A DNA stretch of 35,104 nucleotides from Planctomycetota bacterium. GTDB lineage: Bacteria; Planctomycetota; J058; JAJDCP01. Below are positions 15,201 through 23,024 of this stretch, in pieces (positions within the stretch are counted from its first letter, which is position 1; the number at the start of each line of letters is the position of its first letter). Below the pieces are notes generated by a model. The model did not search any database and was not told the origin of the DNA. It saw only the letters and a list, made by a program, of their open reading frames with translations. A program made the translations under genes and the position numbers. The DNA lies in NCBI GenBank assembly GCA_029260765.1, contig JAJDCP010000145.1, positions 1 through 35,104 on the forward strand, given 5' to 3'.

Positions 15201-16904
15201 TTCCTGGGGGCTTGCGGATCGATCACGATCACCCGGCCCTTCGCGATGCAGCGGCATGAGGTGACGCAGGATCAGTGGTGGGCTTTGATGGGCACGCAGC
15301 CCGCAGAATTCAGGACCGCGGGAGCCGATGCCCCGATCGAGAACGTCAGCTGGTACGACGCGCTGCTGTATTGCAACCGCTTGTCTGAGGCGGCGGGGAT
15401 CGAACCATTCTATCAGTTGCGCGCCATCTCCTATGACGACTTCGGTTCGATCGACCAGGCCGAGGTGCTCTACCAGCCTTTGAGTGCGCCGGGTTATCGG
15501 CTGCCGACTGAAGCTGAGTGGGAATATGCCTGCCGGGCAGGGACCACCGGGCAGACCTGGCGTGGCGACCTGCCAGCGTTCGGCGCCGATGTCCCGATGC
15601 TCGGGGAGATCGCCTGGTATGCGGGCAACAGTGGCTATCTGGGGTCCGAAGGCTGGCCGCGTTTGGCGGACACTACCATGGAAGAGCCCGCCGAGATGCT
15701 CGGGCCGCAAGTGGTGGGGGGGCGCCCGGCCAATCCCTGGGGTCTATACGACATGCTGGGCAATGTCTATGAGTGGACCTGGGATGTTGAGGGTTTGAGG
15801 CCGCTGCATCCGGTGCGTGATCCTGTCGGGCCTCTTCGGGGTTCGCAACGCGTGGTCAAAGGTGGGTGCTTCTACGTGCTGGCCAGCGACTGTACAGCCA
15901 GCTACCGCGGCTCCCTGGAAGCCGCAACGCGGGCAGGGACGGTGGGATTCCGTCCGGTGCGGACGCTGACGCGCGACGATCCTTCCTGGTCGCCCGCGTT
16001 TGCGCAGCTGGTGGCGGCGAATCAGCTGGAGATTCCCGTTGGAGAGCAGGCCGCCTGTGGTCTCGAGCTGGCCCTGCTGCCGGCAGGGCGCTACCTGCGA
16101 GGCTCCCCGGTCGACGAGCCGGGGCGCGACGACGACGAGCGCGAGCATCAGGTCGAGATCAGCCGTCCGTTCTACATCGGTCGTACGGAGATCAGCCAGG
16201 AGATGTGGCTGCGGGTGATGGGGGAGGCCGCGCCTGGTCTCGAGGAGGCAGGAGCGACGGCTCCGATGGAGAACATCAACTGGTATGACGCGCTGGAGTT
16301 CTGCAACCGGCTGTCCGACCATCAGGGCCTGCCCCACGCCTACCAGCTCGCCGACGTAGTGCGTGCGCCCGGCGGCGGCATCGACGGGGCCACGGTCACG
16401 TTCCTCGGTCTGCAGAGCAGCGGCTACCGACTCCCGACCGAAGCCGAGTGGGAATACGCCTGCCGGGCGGGCAGCGTGGGTCCTGTCTACCAGGGAGTGT
16501 TCGAGATCCTTGCGGAGAGAAACGCTCCGGCGCTCGATCCGCTGGCCTTCTACAGCGGCAACAGCGGTGTGCCCTACGAGGGCACCGCCGCCGGCGATTG
16601 GGAGGGTCGGCAGGAGCTGTTCGACTACGCGGGTACCCAGCTGGTCGCTGGCAAGCTCCCCAATGCCTGGGGCCTGTACGACATGCTCGGCAACGTGCTC
16701 GAGTGGTGTTTCGACAGCTATGGCCCCTACCCGGAGGGCCCGCAGAGAGATCCCTACCTGAACGCCGAGCAGGGCTCACGCATCATACGCGGGGGCAGCT
16801 ACTTCAACCCCGCCGCGCGCTGCCGCGTGGCGACCCGTGGCCTCGAGGATCCCGGAGGGCGCTACGCCAACGTGGGGTTCCGGGTGGTCCGTACCGCGCC
16901 TTGA
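12252..16904 (+). CDS. Transmembrane Ser/Thr kinase with three tandem FGE/SUMF-type domains
   Basis: A protein of about 1550 residues. Residues 1-22 form a double CxxC zinc ribbon. The Hanks-type kinase spans about 80-340, with GEGGMG (88-93), VAVK (Lys110), HRDIKPDN (Asp204) and DFG (222-224), so it should be active. A proline-rich linker leads to one transmembrane helix (about 395-417). Outside are beta-rich Ig-like segments (about 420-680) and three FGE-sulfatase domains near 705-950, 976-1245 and 1271-1550, each with RLPxEAEWEYAC and NxWGLYDMLGNVxEW. The catalytic cysteine pair of true formylglycine-generating enzyme is incomplete: none in domain 1 and only the second position in domains 2 and 3. 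These are therefore more likely ligand-binding than oxidase domains. The start is TTG with AGGAAAAAGGAAG before it. Confidence 0.9.
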   Translation: MFCSSCGQSQPAFARFCSACGAALQSGSSQPSLSGPTRAGTPSPGLGTPPPPGPAPSLSGNRTQMHPHVAEVFVGHQLGSYRIERKLGEGGMGAVFLATQLKLDRQVAVKVLPPLLSRDAGLIQRFEREARALAGVESPYIVPIHDLFEAHGMFCIAMGYAAGGSLADLLKRGPLPEERAVELIRQAALGLHEAHVHKGIVHRDIKPDNLLLTASGRVQIADFGLAKAMAESSGLTRSGTLMGTPAFMSPEQFRDSRAVDHRSDLYALGCTLWALLTGAPPFAGPSAANLMHQHLHEPLPSLPPSVSAGLREVLQRLLQKDPTRRYPDAAALAMALAGLRPAASVSFELPVPPPVPPRPPSAPIPRSAAPPPLASAPPPRAVDEALRPRRRSRPVWGPLLLAALLVLLGTGGAWLAWKQPWRARLQLGAFSPESGSLVQRKSLRFSGQVLGDVLPASVEVAQRQVPLAADGTFAHDLALQEGENRIVVRVGALQRTLVFTRDSSEPELRVLRPGADTVIGLAPLEVVVEAADPHLASVSIAGRRQEPGVDGLYRAVVQPGPGSHRIEVLAKDAVGNQRLQTFRLVVDGQGPVLSLRTQQGPGSLLIEVGADEWIERVELDDGQVFAGGQPPLQIELWPEQPAGQLWLTAFDRWGNAGRESVSYLLSEALRGLQACDWWWTPDRQWEIGQALSLPVAVNNSLGQPMVLIPPGQFSMGSSDKDPDHLDGETEHTVVLDVPFYLAATELSQAAWQQVMGGKPESPDMPANNLSWFDAIDFCNRLSQLEGLEAAYLLEDEERDEQGHMVAARVVWLGHARNGYRLPSEAEWEYACKAGGDGTRGPLDDIAWTIDNCAGPELPSQLRANPWGLYDMLGNVWEWCWDGWAAYGTRLRRDPRGPLHDATRIARGGGYLNDASVVRAAKRASEPPSAVLPQVGLRLARSLPQPLSVELLSLEQLVAAEQLGILPSWRESHGRQLVLIPAGDFLGACGSITITRPFAMQRHEVTQDQWWALMGTQPAEFRTAGADAPIENVSWYDALLYCNRLSEAAGIEPFYQLRAISYDDFGSIDQAEVLYQPLSAPGYRLPTEAEWEYACRAGTTGQTWRGDLPAFGADVPMLGEIAWYAGNSGYLGSEGWPRLADTTMEEPAEMLGPQVVGGRPANPWGLYDMLGNVYEWTWDVEGLRPLHPVRDPVGPLRGSQRVVKGGCFYVLASDCTASYRGSLEAATRAGTVGFRPVRTLTRDDPSWSPAFAQLVAANQLEIPVGEQAACGLELALLPAGRYLRGSPVDEPGRDDDEREHQVEISRPFYIGRTEISQEMWLRVMGEAAPGLEEAGATAPMENINWYDALEFCNRLSDHQGLPHAYQLADVVRAPGGGIDGATVTFLGLQSSGYRLPTEAEWEYACRAGSVGPVYQGVFEILAERNAPALDPLAFYSGNSGVPYEGTAAGDWEGRQELFDYAGTQLVAGKLPNAWGLYDMLGNVLEWCFDSYGPYPEGPQRDPYLNAEQGSRIIRGGSYFNPAARCRVATRGLEDPGGRYANVGFRVVRTAP

Positions 16905-16942
16905 GGCCCAGACCGTGCCCGGCTATCTAACGTCGGCTGTCT

Positions 16943-16958
16943 CGGCTCCCGGGAGCCG
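16943..16958. other. Perfect 16-bp palindrome
   Basis: CGGCTCCCGGGAGCCG lies 39 bases after the kinase stop, between convergent genes. It could form a hairpin ending transcription from either side, or be a binding site. There is no T-run. Confidence 0.4.
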
Positions 16959-17077
16959 GTCAGCAAGCCCTCCAAGCGTGCCCAGTGAGACATCCCAGCG
17001 ATCCAAACACGCCAGCTGCAGCTTGCTCAGCCGCCTGCCAAAGATCATTCGCGGGCGTCCCGCGCGATGAGACCGAA

Positions 17078-17095
17078 CGCAGCGCATCAGCTGCG
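17078..17095 (-). terminator. Possible terminator hairpin of the mosaic C39 protein gene
   Basis: CGCAGC and GCTGCG form a 6-bp stem around a 6-base loop, 33 bases past the stop of the minus-strand gene. The absence of a T-run makes termination uncertain. Confidence 0.3.
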
Positions 17096-17127
17096 CTCGG
17101 GGGCGGACGAAACGGGTCGCGAGACCC

Positions 17128-20100
17128 CTACTTCCACGGCATGACGGGCACGGCGCCGGGAGGCGAGACGGCGATCTGGCGGTCGTTCTGGCGCTTGTTC
17201 TTCATCCACTGGACCAGCTGTTCTTCGCTCGCGGGTTTGGTGTTCACATCGCCGTGGGCGTTGCGGCCCGGGTCCATGAACACGAACTGGCCGTCTTTGG
17301 TCAAGCCGACGATCGCCAGCCAATGGCCGCTGTGGCCTTCTTTCGGAGTCTGGTGGGGCCGCGCACGGCTGTTGCCGCCGCTGACGATGATCTTGCCGGC
17401 TTCGAGCTGTTTGCGCATCCAGGCGACGGTGTCGGTGTCTTCGCTGCTGCGCTCGAAGTTCAGCCCGATCAGCTTCAACATCTTCTGCTGCCGCTCCACA
17501 CTGGTGCCGCTCAGGGTGCAGCCGGACTCCTCGGCCAGGTGGGTCATCAGCTCGAACTGGCTGAGCCCGCGGCCGTACTGGGGTTTGAAGTACCGCGCTG
17601 TCAGCGCCACAGACGAAGGACCGCAGGTCCACTCCCCATACCAGTCGCCGCAACCGTTGGGCTTGGTCTGCAGCAGCGCCTCGAGCTTGTAGCTGTGCGC
17701 GCTGCCGGCTTCGGGGTAGGGCGCCGAGTTCTGGTAGGGCAGGGGGCGGAAGCCATTGAGCTTGCGGTGGGACATGCTGCCTGGGCCGATGGCCCCGCTG
17801 GCATCGTCGGTTTCAGGCTCGAGCTTCTGGAAGGCTTGGATCTTCTCGATGCAGGCCGCGTCGCAGGTCCCGTCGATCGCGCTCCACTCCAACAGACCCA
17901 CGGCCCAGAGGCGCTCTTTGAGCTTCTGCACGTCCCAGGGCCGGTTGAGACCTCCGTTGCCCACCGTGCCTTCGAGGTCGAAGGGCCGCAGCAGGGCGAG
18001 GTGCGTCATGGCGTTGGGGACGACTTTGCCGCAGCGGTCGGACTTCCACTTCAGCTTGTCACGGCCGCCGACCAGATACTTGAACTTCTTGTCCTTGAAG
18101 CGGTCGTAGATCTCGTTCTGCAGCCGCAAGAGGGGGCCATACTGCTTGCGGGGGTATTCCCCATAGCGCTCGATATGGTTCGGCATGAACTCATGGTCCG
18201 GCTTCTCCGCCAGACGCTCTTTGCAGATCTTCAGCAGACGGGGGAATGAGGGTTCGACGAAGCTCCCGTCGACGTAGCCGAGCGCCTTCAGACGGGTCTG
18301 CACCTTCTCGACGTCCTTCGGATCGCCCTGGCCGTCCGAGTCTACGGTTCCCGTCAGCTTGAAGTCCTTGTTGACCGGTGAATAGTCTTCTTCCTGGGGA
18401 GGCGTGGCGGGGAGCGGGCCATCGTCGGGCTCTGGATGCACGGTCGGACCCGCATCGGTGGTCGTTCCCTGCCCGGTGGTCTGGTCTGTGCCGGTCTGTG
18501 TGCCCGAGTCCTGGTCCTTGTGGACTGGGTCCTGGTCGGAGCTGGCCTGGGCCTGGTCGGAGCTTGCCTGGGCCTGGTCGGAGCTGGCCTGGGCCTGGTC
18601 GGAGCTGGTGGCGCCTCCGCTGCTGTCCTGCGTGTCTGCAGAGCTGCTTCCGCCGCTCTGGGCGGCCGCTCCGAACACCACCTGGGATCCGCCGGCGCCG
18701 CCGCTACCGGTCGCATGCACGGGCTGGTAGCCGCCCTGAGACCCGCCGGGGTCGGTGTTCTGCTGGCTCGTGGCAGTCTGCCCAAACACCACCTGCGAGC
18801 CACTATCGGCCACGCCGTTTGGATCCTGCGAGCTCTGTGATCCTGCCTGCGTTTGGGAATCGCTCGCCTGTGCGCCGGCCGAAGCCGTGGCACCCTTGAC
18901 GTAGGCGGCCAGGGCGACCACCCGCAGGCAGAACTGCCCCTGGCGCTTGCGTTTGGACAGGTAGGTCGTGACCTGCTCGGCGACCGGCTTGCCGGCCAGG
19001 CCGCCCGCCTTGCCGCTGCTGCGGGCACGAGACCAGACCGCGGCCTTGTAGACATCCTGGGCGTTCTTGCTCAGTCCCTTGGCGAAGTACTTGTCCAGCC
19101 AGCGACGGATCATGTTCGTTGTCTGGAAGTTCTTGTCGCGCAAAAGCTTGAGCGCCCACTGTTTCCAATTCTTCCAATTCTCTGCATAGCTCAGCCCGTT
19201 GCTGGCTTTGGTCGAGGTGTCGTGGCCGTGCTCGCCGATGCCGCGGTCCCGCATCCAGTCAAACTTCTCTTTCGCCCATTCCTTGGCCACGCCACTGTCT
19301 GTCACGTTGAACATGCCGTGGAAGTCTTCGAGGCTGCCGCTGTCCCAGTGCGCGATCCCCAGGCCCCCCTTGGCATGGTCCATGACATGCTTGCCGGCGC
19401 CCTTGCCGCGGCCTTTCCAGCTACTGGCTCCCTGGCCACCGCCAAAGTACTCGGAGTCCCACGCGCTGCACTTGAAGGGATTGGGGTTGAGGTCGCCGGG
19501 AAGTCCCGAGACACCCCAGTTGGCCGCGCCGATGAACAGGGCCAGCAGACCGACGTTGCCGTCTTCGATGATCTCTTTGCACAGGCTGAAAGGGATCTGC
19601 TCGCTGAAGTTCTGGTTGTCGTGGTCGGCTGAGGGTCCGAAGCCGCCGATCTGCAGCAACTGATCGATGTGGCTCTCGAGCTTGGGACCGGCGACGCCGC
19701 TCTGCGTGAAGGCCGGCACACCCTCGTCGGTCAGCTCGCCAGCGGAGGTATCTGTGGCGTTGTTCGTGGCGCCTGCAGCAGCGCCAAACACCACCCCGTG
19801 CCCGGCGGGGGTGTTGCTGGTGTCGGTTGTGGCTGTGTCCGTGCCACCGCCTGCAACGTCGCCGAGGCTGCCCGAGGCGTTCTTCTTGTAGACGAACAAG
19901 AGTCCATCGACGTTCTTGCTGCTCTTCTCGACATCGCAGCAGATGTACAGGCTGTCGCCGACCAGGCACATGCCCTCGACCTGGGCTTTGACACCCGCCT
20001 GCGCCGCGTACGCCTTGATCTCCTCAAGAGCCAGACTGTGGCGTGCCGGGTCGTGGCTGCGGTTCATGTCGTCGAGGTAGATCTCGAGCACCTTGTAGTC

Positions 20101-20796
20101 TTTGACGCTCAGCCCCAGCAGAATGCCGTCGCTGTAGTGCAGCGCGGAGATGTCGCGGAAGCCGGTCTCGGCAAACTTGGCGGTGATCGCGGTCTCCTTG
20201 CTGGCGCTGCTTGCCAGCAGGCCCTGGTCGTTGAGCGCCAGCTCGAAGATCTGGGGCGTCTCGCGCTCGGCCACCAGCAGACGGCGTTGGCGGGTATCGA
20301 TCGTCAAGCCCTCGAGGTTGGCCGTCGGCATCACTGTGCGGGCCGCGACCTGCACGTCGCCGTTGAGGCTCAACTGGGTGATTCTGCCCTTGCCGGTCTT
20401 CTTGTCGTTCTCTTCGTACTCCTCCTCGCACATGAAGTACGAGCCATCGAAGAAGCACAGGTCTTCCATCTCTTTGCAGGTCTTGCGCAGGTTCCTGCCT
20501 GAGCTGAGCAGCAGCTTGCCACCGGAGGCCGCGGCATCGACCTCGGCCGGGGTGAAGGACCAGACCTTGTGCGGCTGGTTCTGCACCAGATACAGGCGCC
20601 CGTCGTTGGGGTTGTAGGTCACGCCCGAGGCGTTCTTGCAGGGGGCCTCGCCGCCATCTTTGCTGACGACCAGCTTGATGGGACCTTGATGGAACTTGAA
20701 ATCGGCCAGAGGCAGCGAGGTCTGCACCACGACCTGATAGTTCTGGCCCGTCCTGAGCTTGAAAGACTGGGACATGTTGCCGGTGAGCACGGGCAT
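17128..20796 (-). CDS. Mosaic protein: beta-propeller, unknown central domain, peptidoglycan-binding-like segments, C39-type cysteine peptidase
   Basis: 1222 residues. Positions of about 50-305 resemble SdiA-regulated/YjiK propellers (LEGLTIDTRQRRLLVAERE, VEGMCLVGDSLYICCD). About 380-635 is a helical domain I cannot assign; GGLGIAHWDSG is faintly lysozyme-like. About 640-800 is low complexity with SSDQAQA repeats. About 825-862 and 951-990 look like peptidoglycan-binding helices (KVQTRLKALGYVDG, KLKERLWAVGLL). About 1040-1222 is a C39-like peptidase with Cys1058 in WTCGPSSVA, His1158 in SGHWLAIVGL and Asp1175 in MDPG, a complete papain-type set. The motif VVFG occurs three times in linkers (335, 669, 706). 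The start is certain, with AGGAGGT seven bases before the ATG, yet there is no signal peptide. The neighbours are a secreted protein and an FGE kinase. It may be an effector delivered by a specialised system, or an intracellular enzyme. Confidence 0.82.
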   Translation of the reverse strand: MPVLTGNMSQSFKLRTGQNYQVVVQTSLPLADFKFHQGPIKLVVSKDGGEAPCKNASGVTYNPNDGRLYLVQNQPHKVWSFTPAEVDAAASGGKLLLSSGRNLRKTCKEMEDLCFFDGSYFMCEEEYEENDKKTGKGRITQLSLNGDVQVAARTVMPTANLEGLTIDTRQRRLLVAERETPQIFELALNDQGLLASSASKETAITAKFAETGFRDISALHYSDGILLGLSVKDYKVLEIYLDDMNRSHDPARHSLALEEIKAYAAQAGVKAQVEGMCLVGDSLYICCDVEKSSKNVDGLLFVYKKNASGSLGDVAGGGTDTATTDTSNTPAGHGVVFGAAAGATNNATDTSAGELTDEGVPAFTQSGVAGPKLESHIDQLLQIGGFGPSADHDNQNFSEQIPFSLCKEIIEDGNVGLLALFIGAANWGVSGLPGDLNPNPFKCSAWDSEYFGGGQGASSWKGRGKGAGKHVMDHAKGGLGIAHWDSGSLEDFHGMFNVTDSGVAKEWAKEKFDWMRDRGIGEHGHDTSTKASNGLSYAENWKNWKQWALKLLRDKNFQTTNMIRRWLDKYFAKGLSKNAQDVYKAAVWSRARSSGKAGGLAGKPVAEQVTTYLSKRKRQGQFCLRVVALAAYVKGATASAGAQASDSQTQAGSQSSQDPNGVADSGSQVVFGQTATSQQNTDPGGSQGGYQPVHATGSGGAGGSQVVFGAAAQSGGSSSADTQDSSGGATSSDQAQASSDQAQASSDQAQASSDQDPVHKDQDSGTQTGTDQTTGQGTTTDAGPTVHPEPDDGPLPATPPQEEDYSPVNKDFKLTGTVDSDGQGDPKDVEKVQTRLKALGYVDGSFVEPSFPRLLKICKERLAEKPDHEFMPNHIERYGEYPRKQYGPLLRLQNEIYDRFKDKKFKYLVGGRDKLKWKSDRCGKVVPNAMTHLALLRPFDLEGTVGNGGLNRPWDVQKLKERLWAVGLLEWSAIDGTCDAACIEKIQAFQKLEPETDDASGAIGPGSMSHRKLNGFRPLPYQNSAPYPEAGSAHSYKLEALLQTKPNGCGDWYGEWTCGPSSVALTARYFKPQYGRGLSQFELMTHLAEESGCTLSGTSVERQQKMLKLIGLNFERSSEDTDTVAWMRKQLEAGKIIVSGGNSRARPHQTPKEGHSGHWLAIVGLTKDGQFVFMDPGRNAHGDVNTKPASEEQLVQWMKNKRQNDRQIAVSPPGAVPVMPWK
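18532..18609 (-). repeat. In-frame 21-bp tandem repeat
   Basis: Three full copies and one partial copy of a 21-bp unit encode SSDQAQA in the low-complexity linker of the mosaic protein (residues of about 731-755). The copies are nearly identical at DNA level, so the number may vary between strains. Confidence 0.9.
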
Positions 20797-20817
20797 GTTT
20801 CGACCTCCTGGCTGCGG

Positions 20818-20836
20818 CCGGAGCGGAGTGCTCCGG
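20818..20836 (-). promoter_or_regulatory. Leader hairpin upstream of the mosaic C39 protein gene
   Basis: CCGGAGC and GCTCCGG form a perfect 7-bp stem around a 5-base loop, about 22 bases upstream of the ATG and just before the AGGAGGT site. It could influence translation or RNA stability. Confidence 0.4.
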
Positions 20837-21239
20837 TGCTGTTATCAGGAAGTCTGGAGGCAGGGCATGACAGAAACGTGAGCGCGATCGTTACTGGCTG
20901 GGAAGGGGCGTCGCTTGAGCGGGGGACTTGTCCGTTTGCGTTCCAGCGTGGGAGCAGGGGTTGCTCTGTGTAGCAGAGTCTTCATGTCTTGGAATCTGGG
21001 TCTGCTCGAGCCAGAAATCTCCAGGCGATGGTTGTTGGCGTGGAAATGGACTCTTGTCTGGACGAGCCCATCGCTTCCACCGAGACCCACCTCGACCAGA
21101 GCAGGAGAGCCATGAATTGCGAGCCCAGCCACAACCGTGCAAAGACGGTCTCCAATCGGGATGAAGATTATTGCAACGCCTTCCGTGCCCCCGACGTCCA
21201 AGGAATGGACCACATGACTCTGCCGGTAGAGGAGAAGCC
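20837..21239. other. Intergenic stretch between divergent genes
   Basis: About 400 bases separate the mosaic protein gene from the small secreted protein gene. Short frames cross it, but none has a ribosome binding site or a recognisable product. The promoters for both genes must lie here. I could not identify a convincing -35/-10 pair. Confidence 0.5.
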
Positions 21240-21827
21240 ATGCCACACACGACCCTCCCCTTGACGATCTCCTGGCTCCTCCTCACCGGACTCACTGCAG
21301 CCGGTTGGGCCCAAAGTGAGGACCTTTACCCCCTCGAAGAGCACGGCGTAGGTCTGTGGACCTCATTCAAGGCGCCGCTGGAGCTCGAGCACAGCATCGA
21401 CGACCCCGAGCTGGACTCACTCAGATTGAGTGTGCGGTTCAGCGTCTTCGTCGAGCACGGCGAGCAGGTGAAGGTCTGTCTGTACTTTGGTGAGACCGGC
21501 TTCTTTGCGCCTTCGCTCGGGCCCCGCCTGCCTTCCACTTCGCACGTGGACCTGATCACGGACACTCGCATCTACGAGCTACCGCTGAGCACCTCGAGCT
21601 CGTACAACGAGGGCGATCGTGTCATCTCTGTGATGAGGAAAGCGACGTTGCCGTTGTCCGTCTTCGGTGAGCTCCTGGCAGCACCGACTCTGCACGGCTA
21701 CCTCTATGGGCGCTCGGAGAACGAAGTCGTCGCCAAGAACGACTTGCGCCACTTCAGCTTGGATGCCAAGGGCCTGCGCACCCTAGCAGCGCTGGATCGC
21801 CACAGCCGCGATCGGGAGGACCCCTGA
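21240..21827 (+). CDS. Small secreted protein, unknown function
   Basis: 195 residues, beginning with a signal peptide (MPHTTLPLTISWLLLTGLTA, cleavage probably after AQ at 24-25). The mature part looks like a single beta-sandwich-rich domain with alternating strands (LRLSVRFSVFVEHGEQVKVCLYF, HVDLITDTRIYELPL) and one cysteine. No family is recognised. AGAGGAG precedes the ATG at 21240, and the in-frame upstream start at 21171 would destroy the signal peptide. It is divergent from the mosaic peptidase gene and 336 bases upstream of the glycosyltransferase gene. Confidence 0.75.
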   Translation: MPHTTLPLTISWLLLTGLTAAGWAQSEDLYPLEEHGVGLWTSFKAPLELEHSIDDPELDSLRLSVRFSVFVEHGEQVKVCLYFGETGFFAPSLGPRLPSTSHVDLITDTRIYELPLSTSSSYNEGDRVISVMRKATLPLSVFGELLAAPTLHGYLYGRSENEVVAKNDLRHFSLDAKGLRTLAALDRHSRDREDP

Positions 21828-21974
21828 CCCGGCCCCCGGACCGGGATTCCGCCAAGTAGAGTTGGGAGCGGGCCCGACGGAGCGCGCCGCTCAAGACTCT
21901 TGTGGCGACGGCGGCCCTGTTGGCAGGCCTGGTCAAGGCCAACGTATGCGGACGAGTTGCCGGCCGGACGACAA

Positions 21975-21999
21975 TGCTGCCAGCCGCTGGCCGGCAGCA
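21975..21999. repeat. Inverted repeat in intergenic DNA
   Basis: TGCTGCC pairs with GGCAGCA, and an inner GCC/GGC continues the stem around a 3-base loop with one mismatch. It lies between the secreted-protein and glycosyltransferase genes and has no T-run. The rest of 21828-22112 shows no gene. Confidence 0.45.
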
Positions 22000-22112
22000 G
22001 CCAGCCAAGGGGGTGCCTGTAGGTTGGGGTCTACGAGCCTGGCAGGATCGCTCGTTGGTCACTGGATGGGCCCGCGTAGTCGCCAAAGGCCCCTGCGACC
22101 ATCGCACTCCAC

Positions 22113-22141
22113 TTGCAATCCCGCGAACCGACGGGCATAAG
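22113..22141 (+). promoter_or_regulatory. Likely promoter of the glycosyltransferase gene
   Basis: TTGCAA (22113-22118) and CATAAG (22136-22141) are 17 bases apart, each matching the sigma-70 consensus in four of six positions. A start near 22148 would give a short leader containing ACGGAGG before the ATG at 22164. Confidence 0.45.
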
Positions 22142-22163
22142 AAGACAGCACGACGGAGGCCGC

Positions 22164-23024
22164 ATGCCGCCCGCTCCTGAAATCCCGCTCCCGAAGATAG
22201 GAGCGCTGGTCATCGCGACGCGTCGCTACCTGCAGTTCGTCGATCCACTGGTGGACTCCCTTCGACGCTACTTCTTCACGGGGCACTCCCTCACGGTGTT
22301 CGTGCTTACCAACCGGCGAGTGACCCGCGACGACGTGGTCGTGCTGCCCGTCGAGCACAAGCCGTGGCCGTCCGTGGCTTCGCACAAGTACCACTTCGTC
22401 ACAGCGCACCGCGAGGCCTTCAAGGGGTTGGACTACCTGTTCCTCATCGATGCGGACAGCCGGTTGGTCGCGTCTGTCGGAGCGGAGATCCTGCCCGAAG
22501 AACCTCCGGGACTGGTCGGAGTGGTGCACTATGGGTACTACGACAAAGACCGCTCGAGATGGACCTACGAGACGGACCCGCGCTCAACGGCGTGCATTCG
22601 AGCCGACGAAGGACAGCACTACTTCGCCGGGGCGTTCGTGGGAGGGAGCACCAAGGCCTTCCTGGCAATGTCGCGTCGGATCATGGACGACACCGACGCG
22701 GACGCACGTTCCGGGCTGGTCGCCGTCTGGCACGACGAGTCACACCTCAACCGCTATTTCGTGGAGCATCCGCCAAAACTCCTCAGCCCATCGTACTGCT
22801 ACCCCGAGCTGTGGCTGGATGGGCGGCCCCCTCCCTTCGAGCCACGAATCCTGGGGCTGCATAAGGACTTCGATGGGATCCGGCTGGAGGGGGTCTCGCG
22901 GGTAGCATTGCAGGCCGGCCGCCTTGTCGAAAGAGTTCGACCGTGGTTCCGCCGCTGGCTCCCCCAACCGCTGAAGAGATTCTTGAAAAGGCTTCTCCGC
23001 GCGCTCCCCCGCCAGGGAGCGTAG
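22164..23024 (+). CDS. Glycosyltransferase family 6 protein (ABO / alpha-1,3-galactosyltransferase family)
   Basis: A 286-residue GT6 enzyme. Members transfer galactose or N-acetylgalactosamine from a UDP donor in alpha-1,3 linkage and retain the anomeric configuration. Matches to the family are strong: RRYLQFVDPLVDSLRRYFF near the start, LFLIDADS with a DxD-type triad (96-98), HYGYYDKDR, DEGQHYFAGAFVGG, and VWHDESHLNRYF (188-199) including the catalytic-type Glu192, then PKLLSPSYCYPE. Characterised bacterial GT6 enzymes such as BoGT6a have NxN in place of DxD; here the animal-like form is present. The C-terminus (about 253-286) is a basic amphipathic tail rich in Arg, Trp and Leu that may sit on the membrane. 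GGAGG precedes the chosen ATG. The acceptor is unknown; a surface glycan is likely. Confidence 0.88.
   Translation: MPPAPEIPLPKIGALVIATRRYLQFVDPLVDSLRRYFFTGHSLTVFVLTNRRVTRDDVVVLPVEHKPWPSVASHKYHFVTAHREAFKGLDYLFLIDADSRLVASVGAEILPEEPPGLVGVVHYGYYDKDRSRWTYETDPRSTACIRADEGQHYFAGAFVGGSTKAFLAMSRRIMDDTDADARSGLVAVWHDESHLNRYFVEHPPKLLSPSYCYPELWLDGRPPPFEPRILGLHKDFDGIRLEGVSRVALQAGRLVERVRPWFRRWLPQPLKRFLKRLLRALPRQGA

Noticed and set aside
14247..15710. 487-codon minus-strand frame inside the triple-FGE kinase
   Set aside because: It is the mirror of repeated FGE domains and has no independent protein features.
12252..16904. Diversity-generating retroelement acting on the FGE domains
   Set aside because: FGE-type lectin folds are common targets of such systems, so I looked for a reverse transcriptase and a template copy of the C-terminal segment. 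Neither is in the window.
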